A stretch of 64,000 nucleotides of DNA from Fidelibacterota bacterium (GCA_021734325.1 JAIPJF010000009.1:1-64000); one strand, 5' to 3'. Counted from the first letter of the stretch, positions 39,407 through 48,803 are shown. Numbers and translations: made by a program. Notes: a model not told the origin generated them from the letters alone.

Positions 39407-39487
39407 AATTTCGCCCCTTTCACCAGCACGTATAAAGAACTGACCTGGTTTTTAATTTGGATGTCTTGAATCAATATCGATCCCCAC

Positions 39488-40936
39488 TCATCTTCTTGGC
39501 TCATCGTCTAAATAGTTATTAAGTGGATTTGATGCGCCCGTGTTGAGTGACGCAATATAATCCACTGTCGGTTGATGATAGTTCATCCCGGTATCGTATG
39601 GGTCGCTATCATAAAGATGGAAATTTGTGGCATCCTGAATATACAGGTAGTCCGTCGTTAAAACAGAATAAATACTGTCCATTTTTAATGGTGTACCGTC
39701 CAGATGGCGATACCCGCCAACACTGGTCATTCCGCCCATAATGAGATCGCCTCCCAAACAATTGACTACTTCACTCCCCGTAAGCTGGATTTCGAAAATC
39801 CTGTTGTCAAACGGGAGGACTCCGACTATGTCCCCTTTCGAGATGTCACCAGCAGCAATAGCTTGACGAATGCCTCCAGAATTGGTGATCGCTATGTCAG
39901 CCTCGGTGTAGATCGCCAACCATGAATCTGTAACCAAGTTATGCATTTGATTTGAATTTCTGGGAATCTCCGCGCTGGTGTAGCCAATAATCTCACCCAA
40001 AGCCTGCTCGGTGGCCGAATGCCAGAGGCTAACGATACTTGCTATCTCCGGGTCAGCGACACTATTCTGATTCGCTCCATTTGTCGCACTCATCTGGGTT
40101 ACGCTCACATCGTCACGATTGAAGGATATGTCCAGCCGGGCATAATTTGCCATTTGCCAACCGCCTTCTATCAGAGCAAGATCGTCACTATACATCTCCG
40201 AAATAAGTTCGTTGCAATGTCCTCCTCCAATCATGCTGATTCCCAAAGCTTGTGCTGTTGGGGCCAAGTCGACCATCTCTCTGTAGCAGATATGTGCTAT
40301 ACACAGGATCAATTCCGCGCCACCATCCCATATTTTCGGGACAATACTTTCCAGTGCCTCATCATAAGCAATAAAATCAAAATCCTCTACAAATGCCGGG
40401 AAGGCAGAATAGGATGCACTGGTAGTCGTTAATCCAACAATGCCTACCTGAATATCGTTGACATCAAGAATGATATAAGGTTGAATGAACTCTGGGATAC
40501 TGTCAGTCCCTGTAAGCCTGATGTTCGCCGATAAATAGGGGAAGGTGGCCTGATCAATCCGATCTTTCAAGCCAGTAACGGTGAAATCAAATTCATGGTT
40601 TCCAATAGTTGAAGCAGAGTAATTCATGGCATTCATGACCTCGGTTGTTGATTCACCCTTAAACCAGGTTGAGATTGCCGGACCCGTCCAATTGTCACCA
40701 CCACTCAAGATCAGGAAGCCATCGCCTTCCGTGTATGCTTCTGCATCTTTCCATTTCCCCATCAATTTGGCAGCACCGTTGGCAAAATCAGTTTCCTCGA
40801 TCCACCCGTGCTCGTCATTGGTATATAATATGGAAATATCCGCATCCCCCAGTTCCGGTTTATCTTTTTCACAGGCAATCAACAGAAAAGCCACAAACAA
40901 AGCAGCCAAAACCATTTGCAATCTTTGATAATACAT
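39488..40936 (-). CDS. lipoprotein 5'-nucleotidase / metallophosphatase
   Basis: A 482-residue UshA-like enzyme that removes phosphate from nucleotides outside the cytoplasm. The start at 40936 follows GGGAG and gives a signal peptide with lipobox LLIAC. The N-terminal metallophosphatase has YTNDEHGW, GGDNWTG and GNHEFD, and a later GGHCNEL. The C-terminal nucleotide-binding domain has TNSGGIRQAI, GDIVGVLPFDN and YILTT-like YSVLTTDYL. The frame is open to 41014, but that stretch is not signal-like. It may recover phosphate or nucleosides. Confidence 0.9.
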   Translation of the reverse strand: MYYQRLQMVLAALFVAFLLIACEKDKPELGDADISILYTNDEHGWIEETDFANGAAKLMGKWKDAEAYTEGDGFLILSGGDNWTGPAISTWFKGESTTEVMNAMNYSASTIGNHEFDFTVTGLKDRIDQATFPYLSANIRLTGTDSIPEFIQPYIILDVNDIQVGIVGLTTTSASYSAFPAFVEDFDFIAYDEALESIVPKIWDGGAELILCIAHICYREMVDLAPTAQALGISMIGGGHCNELISEMYSDDLALIEGGWQMANYARLDISFNRDDVSVTQMSATNGANQNSVADPEIASIVSLWHSATEQALGEIIGYTSAEIPRNSNQMHNLVTDSWLAIYTEADIAITNSGGIRQAIAAGDISKGDIVGVLPFDNRIFEIQLTGSEVVNCLGGDLIMGGMTSVGGYRHLDGTPLKMDSIYSVLTTDYLYIQDATNFHLYDSDPYDTGMNYHQPTVDYIASLNTGASNPLNNYLDDEPRR

Positions 40937-41067
40937 GGGCACTCCCAATTCCCGAATTGGTATGTTTAGCTCGTTTTCATTTGTTCGAATATAGGGCATA
41001 AGTCCTAAATTCAAAACAGCTTAGGCTTATTCTCACTTTCCTTTACTCCCAACACGGATCGTTCAAG

Positions 41068-41922
41068 CTATCGATGGCTTTTGTAGTCCCCTGGTGTCTG
41101 GCCGGTGATTTTCATAAATTGTCTGTAGAAATTGGCCAAATTATTAAAGCCCACTTCAAAGGCGATTTGACTTACAGATAGCCTGTTTTCCAGAAGTAGA
41201 CGACAGGCGTGATCAATGCGGGTTTCATTAACAAAACGGGTAAAAGTTTTCTGGGTTTTCATTTTAAAAAACCGGCAAAAGGCAGATTTTTCCATGTGGG
41301 CCAGAGAAGCTGCCTCGTTGATGAATATCTTATACTGGTATCTGGAGATAACGTAGTGATGTACAGCGTTTATACGTTCATCATCATGATATGCCCCAGG
41401 ATTGAAATCCACAGGATTCAAAGGGATCAGATCTTTTGAGCGGGCAAGAATATCCAGCATATGAATCAGACATAATATTCTTTCAACGCCTTGACATATG
41501 AGGAGCTCCTCTAATTTTTTAACAATGTTTTGCTGGGTCGGGCCGATAATCTTGAGTCCTGATCTAGCACGGTTGAACAATTTTTTTATTTTTATGAATT
41601 CTGGTGTATCAATCAAAGAGTCCAGCAGATCCTTTGAAAATTGCAGCACAACTGCCTCGACAATTTGATCATCAACCTCTGTCTTGACTTCTTTTTCATT
41701 AACCCAGATATGAGCAAGATCAGCCCCGATAAAGACCATGTCCCCACTTTGAAAATTATGTATAGAATTTCCAATATAGCGCTTTCCTGAGCCCTTGCTG
41801 ATATATACCAATTCATATTCAGGATGATAATGGAAGGGCATTTCAAATTGAGGTACAGAGTATTTTAAAATCTTGAACGAGTTTCGAATCGGGTAAATGA
41901 TTTTCTCAGCTTCTATTTTCAT
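41068..41922 (-). CDS. AraC family regulator with cupin sensor domain
   Basis: A 284-residue regulator. The N-terminal cupin (about residues 20-100) has FHYHPEYELVYISKGSG and FQSGDMVFIGADLAHIW. The C-terminal domain holds two helix-turn-helix motifs: FINEAASLAHMEKSAFCRFFK and RLSVSQIAFEVGFNNLANFYRQF, ending TPGDYKSHR. ATG 41922 has TGAGGA upstream; an upstream TTG (41937) is less likely. It is divergent from the corrinoid methyltransferase operon, 170 bases away, and is the likely activator of that operon. Confidence 0.92.
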   Translation of the reverse strand: MKIEAEKIIYPIRNSFKILKYSVPQFEMPFHYHPEYELVYISKGSGKRYIGNSIHNFQSGDMVFIGADLAHIWVNEKEVKTEVDDQIVEAVVLQFSKDLLDSLIDTPEFIKIKKLFNRARSGLKIIGPTQQNIVKKLEELLICQGVERILCLIHMLDILARSKDLIPLNPVDFNPGAYHDDERINAVHHYVISRYQYKIFINEAASLAHMEKSAFCRFFKMKTQKTFTRFVNETRIDHACRLLLENRLSVSQIAFEVGFNNLANFYRQFMKITGQTPGDYKSHR

Positions 41923-42092
41923 AAATTCAGTCCTCAAACCTGTTTTCAGCCAGTATTAAAATCGTAGCATAGCTTATATTTATTTGATTATCATGCAAGA
42001 AATATCAATATAGTATAATTTTTTGCAAACTGCGGTGACGTTTCGGGTTTAAGCGCTGAGTAGCTTATGTGAATCTGTGGGAGGGCTCAGCC
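41923..42092 (+). promoter_or_regulatory. divergent promoter region of araC and the methyltransferase operon
   Basis: This AT-rich spacer must hold promoters for both directions. TATAAT at 42014-42019 on the plus strand is a perfect -10 hexamer, but no good -35 lies 16-18 bases upstream, as expected for an activator-dependent promoter. No cobalamin riboswitch features were found. A GGGAGG precedes the GTG start at 42093. Confidence 0.4.
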
Positions 42093-43142
42093 GTGCTAAC
42101 ACATGAACAGCTGTATGGTAATAAAGCAAATCCGAATTTTGAGGAATTACTCAGAGTAATCAAGGGGCAAATCCCAAGCAAACCGGTTTTGTTCGAATTC
42201 GCCCTGAATGATCGATTATTGGGAATTTTATCTGGAGAAGCGAGAGAGAATAACACTTCACGAATAGCACCCTTTAGAAGATTGATCAGGGCATTTACGA
42301 ATGCCGGGTATGATTTTACGACTATTTCAGCCTGGAGAACCAATACCTTGCATTTTGTAAAGGGTGATCTGGCTGAAAAAGAAAGTCGCTCACTCAATTC
42401 AGGGAATATGATCTCTGACAGGGAAAGCTTTGAAGCCTACCCCTGGCCTGATCCTGAATTGGGAGATTATGATATCTACTATGATCTCCGGGAGGAGCTC
42501 CCAGATGGAATGCAATTGATCGCCAGCGGGAACGGTGGCCTGCTTGAAAACGTCATTGATCTGGTTGGTTTCGAAGATCTCAGCATGATGACCCTTCTCG
42601 ATCAGGCCTTGACAACCGAGATCTTTGACGCCGTTGGAAGTCGTCTTCTCAGATTCTACGAAATAGTGGCACCGATTGAGACCGTTGGCGCCTGTATCGT
42701 CAATGATGATTGGGGTTTCAAGAATCAAACCATGTTCTCACCGGACATGCTCAGGCGCTGGGTCTTTCCATGGCACAGGAAGATCGTTGCTGCCATTCAC
42801 AAATCCGGGAAGAAGGCAATTTTGCATTCATGCGGACAACTCAAAGATGTCATGGATGAAGTCATTGATGACATGAAATATGACGCCAAGCATTCATTCG
42901 AAGATCAGATCACCCCGATTGAAGAGGCCTATAAGCTTTGGGGTAAGAGGATCTCGATCATGGGGGGTATTGATATGGACTTCTTAGCCCGGAGCACCCC
43001 CGAAGCCATTACCAATCGTTCAAAGCTCATGCTTGAACAGGGATTGCTTCATGGTGGATATGCGCTGGGATCTGGTAATAGCATCCCTGAGTACATTCCT
43101 GACAAAAATTACTTTGCCATGATATCAGCCATTAACTCATAA
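42093..43142 (+). CDS. URO-D-family methyltransferase (MtaA-like, atypical)
   Basis: A 349-residue protein of the uroporphyrinogen decarboxylase superfamily, which includes the MtaA/CmuA methyltransferases that move methyl groups from corrinoid proteins to a thiol or pterin acceptor. GTG 42093 is chosen for GGAGG 8 bases upstream. His245-Ser-Cys247 in AILHSCGQ matches the HxC zinc motif. The third ligand Cys expected near the C-terminus is replaced: the segment reads ALGSGNSIPEYIP, with Asn about residue 329. It heads an operon with the corrinoid protein and MtaB. Acceptor and metal site may therefore differ from MtaA. Confidence 0.8.
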   Translation: MLTHEQLYGNKANPNFEELLRVIKGQIPSKPVLFEFALNDRLLGILSGEARENNTSRIAPFRRLIRAFTNAGYDFTTISAWRTNTLHFVKGDLAEKESRSLNSGNMISDRESFEAYPWPDPELGDYDIYYDLREELPDGMQLIASGNGGLLENVIDLVGFEDLSMMTLLDQALTTEIFDAVGSRLLRFYEIVAPIETVGACIVNDDWGFKNQTMFSPDMLRRWVFPWHRKIVAAIHKSGKKAILHSCGQLKDVMDEVIDDMKYDAKHSFEDQITPIEEAYKLWGKRISIMGGIDMDFLARSTPEAITNRSKLMLEQGLLHGGYALGSGNSIPEYIPDKNYFAMISAINS

Positions 43143-43174
43143 AAATTAAAAGATCAAACGAAAGAACCCTAGCA

Positions 43175-43852
43175 ATGGAGAAACTATTATTGGACTTGGC
43201 CCGGCTGGTAGAGCTTGGTAAAATTGATAAAAACACCCCTCATCCACCTGCTTTGATCGGTCAGGATGGTGTATTAGAGCTTACTCAATTGGCCATAAAG
43301 AAGGAGATCAAAGCACAAATCATTCTGAATGAGGGACTCATGCCGGGGATGCATGCCATCGGTGAAAAACTTTCCCGTGGTGAAGTTTTTATCACTGACA
43401 TGCTGATTGCTGCCCGAGCCATGAATGTTGCTCTGGGGCAGCTTAAACCCTTCTTTCTAAGCGGCGAGATCCAAGCCAAGGGGACCATTGTTCTCGGGAC
43501 GGTAAAAGGTGACCTGCATGATATCGGAAAAAATCTCGTTAAAATGATCATGGAGGGTGATGGTTGGGAAGTGAAGGATCTTGGGACCGATGTGAGTGAA
43601 GAGCAATTTGTAGAGGCTGTTAATAATTCCACGGATGCTATCGTCGGCATAAGTGCCTTGCTTACCACTACCATGCTCCATATGGGGTCTGCAGTCCAAA
43701 GGCTTCGGGAAAATAATCCGAACACGAAAATTTATATTGGTGGTGCTCCAGTTTCCCAGTCTTTCTGTGAGGAGATAGGCGCCGATGGATATTTTTCAAA
43801 CCCCCACGGACTTGCTCGTGAATTGAGAAAGGCCCCGAAACTTTTGATATGA
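43175..43852 (+). CDS. mtaC: methyltransferase corrinoid protein (MtaC/MtbC-like)
   Basis: A 225-residue methyl carrier. An N-terminal helical cap domain (residues 1-90: QIILNEGLMPGMHAIGEKLSRGEVFITDML) precedes a B12-binding domain with Asp113-Leu-His115-Asp-Ile-Gly118, the DxHxxG motif whose His binds cobalt, then SALLTTTM and GGAPVS. It accepts the methyl group from MtaB and passes it to the URO-D-type enzyme. It overlaps the mtaB start by 4 bases. No RamA-like activating protein is present in the window. Confidence 0.92.
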   Translation: MEKLLLDLARLVELGKIDKNTPHPPALIGQDGVLELTQLAIKKEIKAQIILNEGLMPGMHAIGEKLSRGEVFITDMLIAARAMNVALGQLKPFFLSGEIQAKGTIVLGTVKGDLHDIGKNLVKMIMEGDGWEVKDLGTDVSEEQFVEAVNNSTDAIVGISALLTTTMLHMGSAVQRLRENNPNTKIYIGGAPVSQSFCEEIGADGYFSNPHGLARELRKAPKLLI

Positions 43853-45222
43853 CGAAATACTTTGGTTCCTTAGCCATAAAGCATCCTGATGATCTCATAT
43901 TCGGATATGCACCCAAACCAGTTTCCTGCGGGCAGGGTCTGACAATTGGTGTCGGGCAGGTTTTTCCAGAGATAAATTTCACCCTGCCCCCCATGCTAAT
44001 CAATGAATCAAACTGGAATGAGGTCCTGTCACATTACCATAATATTTGTGAAAACGTGCTGGCTCGAGCAGAGAAGCTGCGTGTCCCTGGTATTGTTATG
44101 GAGTTTGAGCATTTACCGCCGATGAGCATGAAACCTGAGCTGGGAGCAGAAATTACGTCATTGATTAAAAATTATTTACTTGAATTTTATCGAAGAACGG
44201 GTATTCCCAATGCCCTCAGGGTCACCGTTGTAGACCTGAGAGATGCAGATCATCCCCCATTGCTCCGCTCAGGTCAAAGATGGGAGCAGACGCGAGAGGC
44301 TTTCATTCTTTCTGCAGTAGCAGGAGCAGATATCTTATCCATTGAATCTGTTGGTGGGAAGGAGGTCCATGATCAAGCCCTCATGTATTCTGATCTATCC
44401 GGAATCGTCGCCAGTCTGGGAATTCTCGCTTGTCGCGACATGGGATGGCTTTGGGATGAAATCGTTGATATTTGTAAAGAATATGATGTTGTCCCCGGTG
44501 GAGACACAGCCTGTGGCTTTTCCAACACCGCCATGCAAATGGCTGGTCAAGGTCTCCTCCCTGCCACCCTGTCCGCCCTGGTAAGAGCTGCATCAGCGCC
44601 GAGAAGCCTGGTTGCTTATGAGCATGGGGCAATTGGCCCCTCAAAGGATTGCGCTTATGAAGGCCCCATTATTAAGGCCATTACCGGCGTGCCTATCAGC
44701 ATGGAGGGTAAATCATCCTGCTGTGCCCATTTCAGTCCTCTGGGAAATATTGCAGGTGCAATGGCAGATCTTTGGAGTAACGAATCTGTTCAAAACATCA
44801 AGCTGCTAAGTGGAACCGCACCTGAAGCCTTTCTCGAGCTGCTGGCATATGACTGTCGTCTGTTTAATATTGCTGAGAACAAAAATGAATCCCGCATGTA
44901 TCGGGACCTTCTGGTGCGAAGTGATCTGGAACAGAGTCCGGAAGCCTTGATGCTCGAACCGCAGACTGTACTGCGGATTGCCAGGAGCATTGCCCAGTGC
45001 CCCAATCCATATACACAAACCAGAAATGCCATTTTCACTGCCTTCAAGTCCTTACAGGACGCAGTAGACTCAAATCAATTAAAACTTCCATCACGGGAAC
45101 AGACGTGGTGGAGTAAGATCCCGGGTTTGTTGGCTCAGATTCCGGAAAACGAAAACGAAGCTATCGAGTATCTAATAACGACCTATCATGGTGTTTTCAA
45201 TCCCCAGGCATATGGGCTGTAA
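43849..45222 (+). CDS. mtaB: methanol:corrinoid methyltransferase MtaB
   Basis: A 457-residue zinc enzyme (methanol-cobalamin methyltransferase B family) that moves the methyl group of methanol to the corrinoid protein. Expected zinc ligands are present: Glu166 in LSIESVGGKEVHD, Cys222 in PGGDTACGFSNT, and Cys291/Cys292 in GKSSCCAHFSP. AYEHGAIGPSKDCAYEGPIIKAITG is a further conserved block. Length fits the archaeal and acetogen enzymes. It is the third gene of the operon. A related methoxy- or alcohol-substrate specificity cannot be excluded. Confidence 0.9.
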   Translation: MTKYFGSLAIKHPDDLIFGYAPKPVSCGQGLTIGVGQVFPEINFTLPPMLINESNWNEVLSHYHNICENVLARAEKLRVPGIVMEFEHLPPMSMKPELGAEITSLIKNYLLEFYRRTGIPNALRVTVVDLRDADHPPLLRSGQRWEQTREAFILSAVAGADILSIESVGGKEVHDQALMYSDLSGIVASLGILACRDMGWLWDEIVDICKEYDVVPGGDTACGFSNTAMQMAGQGLLPATLSALVRAASAPRSLVAYEHGAIGPSKDCAYEGPIIKAITGVPISMEGKSSCCAHFSPLGNIAGAMADLWSNESVQNIKLLSGTAPEAFLELLAYDCRLFNIAENKNESRMYRDLLVRSDLEQSPEALMLEPQTVLRIARSIAQCPNPYTQTRNAIFTAFKSLQDAVDSNQLKLPSREQTWWSKIPGLLAQIPENENEAIEYLITTYHGVFNPQAYGL

Positions 45223-45762
45223 ATTGCACCAGATATCCTGTTTTGGACAGCCCTGATTTTTCCCGTTTTTGAGAAGAATTTTCAAAAATAGTGCATTTTT
45301 TTTACGTTCATTCTGATAAATATAATGTGATAGAATTAGTTAGTAATTCAGTCAGGTACTTTCTTTTCATTTGAAATCACCACAACAAATATAGCTGCTA
45401 ACAATCAATCATAGCTAATCATCAATCACCAGAGAAACCCCGTATATTTCTAGAATTATCAAGCAATGATGGCAGACGAGTTAATTATATGTTATTGAAA
45501 TTATATGCTTTACGCATATTTAATGCTGTGCTTCACCGTGAAACAACAATCTGAATTCCGCTTTCAGAATCGCGCACCCCATCCTTGGCAATAAAAATTA
45601 AACTCTCACCGGGATGAAGGTCATGGCAGTTTTCAATTATACGTGCGATAAGCATGTACTGATTATCGCAGCCTTTGTTTTCTTGAACACTATTTGGCAC
45701 TGCTATTGCAAATAATTGTCAGGAGCAAAAATTAAAATAAAATGAGTTATAGAGGAGGAAAC
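45223..45762. other. intergenic region before the hexaheme gene
   Basis: These 540 AT-rich bases hold no supported gene. No clear terminator for mtaB and no confident promoter were found. GAGGAGG just before 45763 serves the cytochrome gene. Confidence 0.4.
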
Positions 45763-46818
45763 ATGTTTAAAAAGCTCAATTTATTGTCACTACTGGTAGT
45801 TTCTCTGCTGGTCCTGTTCACCGTAAGTTGTGAAGGTCCTGCTGGTCCTGCTGGTGCCGATGGTCTCGCTGGTGTTGATGGTGTTGACCTGAATCAAACC
45901 TGCAAAGTATGCCACAATTCAAGTAGCATTATTGTAGGTAGAGTCAATCAGTATAACCAGTCTGGTCATGCGAATAATGGTACATCTTTTTACGGCAACC
46001 GTGAAGGTTCCTGTAGTGAGTGTCATACGAGCGAAGGCTTTATTGCGTTCTTGGAGACCGGAGAATATGCGGCCGAGCCATGGGAATATGTAAGTCAGCA
46101 GAATTGCCGGACTTGTCACACTATTCATACTGCATACGATTCTACCGATTGGGCCCTCAGAGTCACCGAGCCCGTAGCCAGACTTGAAGATCCGACTCAT
46201 ACAATGATGAATTTTGGCAAAGGAAATCTTTGCGTATCCTGTCACTTGTCACGCGCTGCGGACCTGCCAGCAGTAGCCTCAGTAGACTCATTCACAGTTT
46301 CAAGTTCGCGCTTTGGTCCTCATCACGGACCACAGGGTGATGTCCTGGACGGATCAGCCGGATATCAACTTGCTGGTTCTAAAAGCTACGGCACAGGTCA
46401 GCATCCCCATTCCTTGACTGCGGACGGTTGCGTAGGCTGCCATATGGCTGACGGCGGAAACTATGATGTCGGTGGTCATACATGGAAAATGACAACCGAT
46501 TACCATGCTACTGGTGGCCATTTAAATACGACTCCCTGTCTCGTCTGTCATACGACAGAAACGGCTGCCACTGTGGAAACCAAAATGGAAGACACAAAAG
46601 CAGCAATCGATCTGATCATGACTGCCCTTGGCGATAGCCTGGTATCACAGGGCCTGCTTACATCTACTGGCTCTGCTAAATCGGGTAAATATCCCGTTGA
46701 AAAAGCAGGCGCGCTCTATAATTACAGAATGTTTGCCATTGAAGATCCCGGTTATTTCATACATAACCCATCTTTAGCAAAAGCGCTGCTGCAGAATTCA
46801 CTCGAGGCAGTTCAGTAA
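45763..46818 (+). CDS. hexaheme c-type cytochrome lipoprotein with collagen-like repeats
   Basis: A 351-residue exported protein. ATG 45763 follows GAGGAGG and gives a lipobox ending at Cys23 (FTVSC). Directly after it come about six Gly-X-Y triplets (GPAGPAGADGLAGVDGVD). Six CxxCH heme sites follow: CKVCH, CSECH, CRTCH, CVSCH, CVGCH and CLVCH, with many extra His as possible axial ligands. It is thus a periplasmic or surface electron carrier tethered by lipid. No partner oxidoreductase is adjacent. A terminator follows. Confidence 0.9.
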   Translation: MFKKLNLLSLLVVSLLVLFTVSCEGPAGPAGADGLAGVDGVDLNQTCKVCHNSSSIIVGRVNQYNQSGHANNGTSFYGNREGSCSECHTSEGFIAFLETGEYAAEPWEYVSQQNCRTCHTIHTAYDSTDWALRVTEPVARLEDPTHTMMNFGKGNLCVSCHLSRAADLPAVASVDSFTVSSSRFGPHHGPQGDVLDGSAGYQLAGSKSYGTGQHPHSLTADGCVGCHMADGGNYDVGGHTWKMTTDYHATGGHLNTTPCLVCHTTETAATVETKMEDTKAAIDLIMTALGDSLVSQGLLTSTGSAKSGKYPVEKAGALYNYRMFAIEDPGYFIHNPSLAKALLQNSLEAVQ

Positions 46819-46844
46819 ATTCTGACTATCTATTAAGTACAATA

Positions 46845-46880
46845 AAAACCCTCCGGTTTATGCCGGAGGGTTTTTTATTT
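46845..46880 (+). terminator. rho-independent terminator after the cytochrome gene
   Basis: AAAACCCTCCGG (46845-46856) and CCGGAGGGTTTT (46863-46874) form a 12-bp stem with a TTTATG loop, followed by TTATTT. It lies 26 bases after the stop. Confidence 0.95.
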
Positions 46881-47028
46881 CCAGTCGATATTATTCCCAA
46901 TAACTCAACTTATCGGCTGGAGTTCCAATCAGCTTAATTTTCTTTGTTATCATAATGCAAGAAAACCTCAGGTGTATCCGGGCCTTGCTAGTTCCGATCA
47001 CTCACTTGTCTACAATTTGACGTAAAGT

Positions 47029-47460
47029 TCACCGAAAATATACGTTAAAGAATTCCCTGTAATATTTGATACTGCTTAATGATAGAGCGGTACCCATGGT
47101 GAAATAGCCTGGGGTTTTGATGATCAAAGGTATGATTCCTGTCCTTCGTATAAAGAAACCAATCGATATCATGATGACGATCATGATATAACTCCGCCTG
47201 CTTTGAAATGAAAAAATCGATCGTGTGGCATCCATTTGCTCAATGCGCCGGATATTCTTTTGCACCAAACTTGTAAACCCAACCTGGCTGATCACGAAAC
47301 CTGCCAGAATCGCTGTGAAAATAAGTGTCCAGGGGACGTCGGTTGAAGAGCTGCTCAACCATCGAGTCGCCATAGAGATCAGCATAAAACCGACGACACT
47401 CCACATGAGTCCGGAAACCAACAATAGAAAGACTCTTGGGACGGGAAGGATTGTCTTCAT
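47029..47460 (-). CDS. hypothetical membrane protein, 143 aa
   Basis: The protein has four hydrophobic segments, near residues 9-29, 43-63, 90-106 and 108-128. A basic loop with RRIEQMDATRS separates the two halves. No family is recognised. It follows the 218-residue membrane protein gene by 30 bases on the same strand, so the two may form a pair. Confidence 0.6.
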   Translation of the reverse strand: MKTILPVPRVFLLLVSGLMWSVVGFMLISMATRWLSSSSTDVPWTLIFTAILAGFVISQVGFTSLVQKNIRRIEQMDATRSIFSFQSRRSYIMIVIMISIGFFIRRTGIIPLIIKTPGYFTMGTALSLSSIKYYREFFNVYFR

Positions 47461-47490
47461 ACTGCCAATATGGTGATGATTATTCTCAAC

Positions 47491-48147
47491 TTATCTCTGC
47501 AGGTTTATCGTCCCATGCTTCAATCCCCAGGCGTAGCTGGCTGTCGTCACCAACAACAGGGGTGCCATTATCGACAGGAGGATCGGGGTAGAAAAAAACA
47601 GTAACTGTCTTCCTGCGATAAGAAATGCCATGGATATTCCCCCCATGCTGATCAGCGACCCACCAAAGGCAATCCACAGAAACGCTGGTGACATGCGGCG
47701 CTTGATGACGGCGATTATCGGGATAAGAATGACAGTGAATCCTGCCGTGCTATGAAAGACAGGATAAATTATTCTACCAAAAGTTTTCAACTCCATAAAT
47801 CGGCTGAATGTGATCAAAAGAAGCCCAAGGATCATAATACTCAAATAAATTTTACCATAGCGCGGGTACATTCTTGATACAATTCCGCTGGCCCAGGCAA
47901 AGGGAATCGCCGAGGCGAGGACGGCCACCATTTTGTTTTCAGTTCCATCCCCCATAAATCCCAGGATATCCCAGCCCAAGAAACTCAGCAGAAGACTGGA
48001 TATCAGTAAAACTGAAAATGCGATCATATGATAGATGTTGGAAATGTGCTTTGTTTCCAATTGCTTCTGCCAATCTATCAAGATCCATATCATGCTTAGT
48101 GCAACAGCACTTCCCACCAGTAATGCAACCCGATCCATAGGGGTCAT
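47491..48147 (-). CDS. hypothetical polytopic membrane protein, 218 aa
   Basis: About seven transmembrane segments cover almost the whole length, with short loops (WQKQLETKHISN, RMYPRYGK, KRRMSPA). The pattern of seven evenly spaced helices resembles small sensor or heme-type membrane proteins, but no ligand residues or family motif are recognised. It is probably co-transcribed with the 143-residue membrane protein. Confidence 0.6.
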   Translation of the reverse strand: MTPMDRVALLVGSAVALSMIWILIDWQKQLETKHISNIYHMIAFSVLLISSLLLSFLGWDILGFMGDGTENKMVAVLASAIPFAWASGIVSRMYPRYGKIYLSIMILGLLLITFSRFMELKTFGRIIYPVFHSTAGFTVILIPIIAVIKRRMSPAFLWIAFGGSLISMGGISMAFLIAGRQLLFFSTPILLSIMAPLLLVTTASYAWGLKHGTINLQR

Positions 48148-48401
48148 GAGAGTCTCCCATTCTCCTGCAGTTTATTTTCCGCAGTTCTGACTTTTAATCT
48201 AATTCAACCTGCCGGGTGAATGAACAGACTTTTAAAAAATGGTGTCAGTACTGTCCAGAACCTGGATCAGACCTAATCTTTTGTTAATCCGAACACCACA
48301 CGACTTTTTTTAGCTATTATTAAAATGTTCGCGTTTTTTTCTTGTACAAGGGCTCATTCACTTCTATAATTGGATCAATCAACCCTACAAAAGGAGGTAT
48401 T

Positions 48402-48803
48402 ATGCAGCGCAATAGCGTGAACAAAGTGCTATTGGTTGGACGTACCGGCAGTGACGCCGATATGAAGTACACTACCAAAGGCATGGCCATAGCGAACATC
48501 AGTGTGGCTACTACAGAAACCCGTAAAGATGGAAAAGGTGAGTTCCAGGATTCAACGGAATGGCACAGAGTGGTTATTTTTGGAAAAATGGCCGAATTCA
48601 CTGAAAATTATGTCAAAAAGGGAGCTTTGGTCTATGTCGAAGGGCGACTCCAAACCCGGTCATGGGATGACAAGGAAGACAAAAAACATTTCATGACTGA
48701 AATCATCGCCGACAAATTGACCATGCTTGGTGGCTGGAAGAAGGGAGAAAAGGATGATACTCCTGTAGCAGTTGCCGAGGGTGAGGAGGAAGTTCCCTTC
48801 TAG
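48402..48803 (+). CDS. ssb: single-stranded DNA-binding protein
   Basis: A 133-residue SSB with an N-terminal OB fold: VNKVLLVGRTGSDADMKYT, ANISVATTET, TEWHRVVIFGKMAEF and KKGALVYVEGRLQTRSW. The tail is short and acidic and ends EEEVPF, matching the DDDIPF-type tip that recruits replication and repair proteins. ATG 48402 has AAGGAGG at 5 bases; the longer open frame to 48342 is not supported. It stands alone, without rpsF/rpsR neighbours. Confidence 0.95.
   Translation: MQRNSVNKVLLVGRTGSDADMKYTTKGMAIANISVATTETRKDGKGEFQDSTEWHRVVIFGKMAEFTENYVKKGALVYVEGRLQTRSWDDKEDKKHFMTEIIADKLTMLGGWKKGEKDDTPVAVAEGEEEVPF

Noticed and set aside
39699-40432. Several plus-strand open frames opposite the nucleotidase gene
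   Set aside because: They are antisense shadows of a gene with complete catalytic motifs.
41923-42092. Cobalamin riboswitch upstream of the corrinoid methyltransferase operon
   Set aside because: No B12-box-like sequence or suitable fold was found in the 170 bases.
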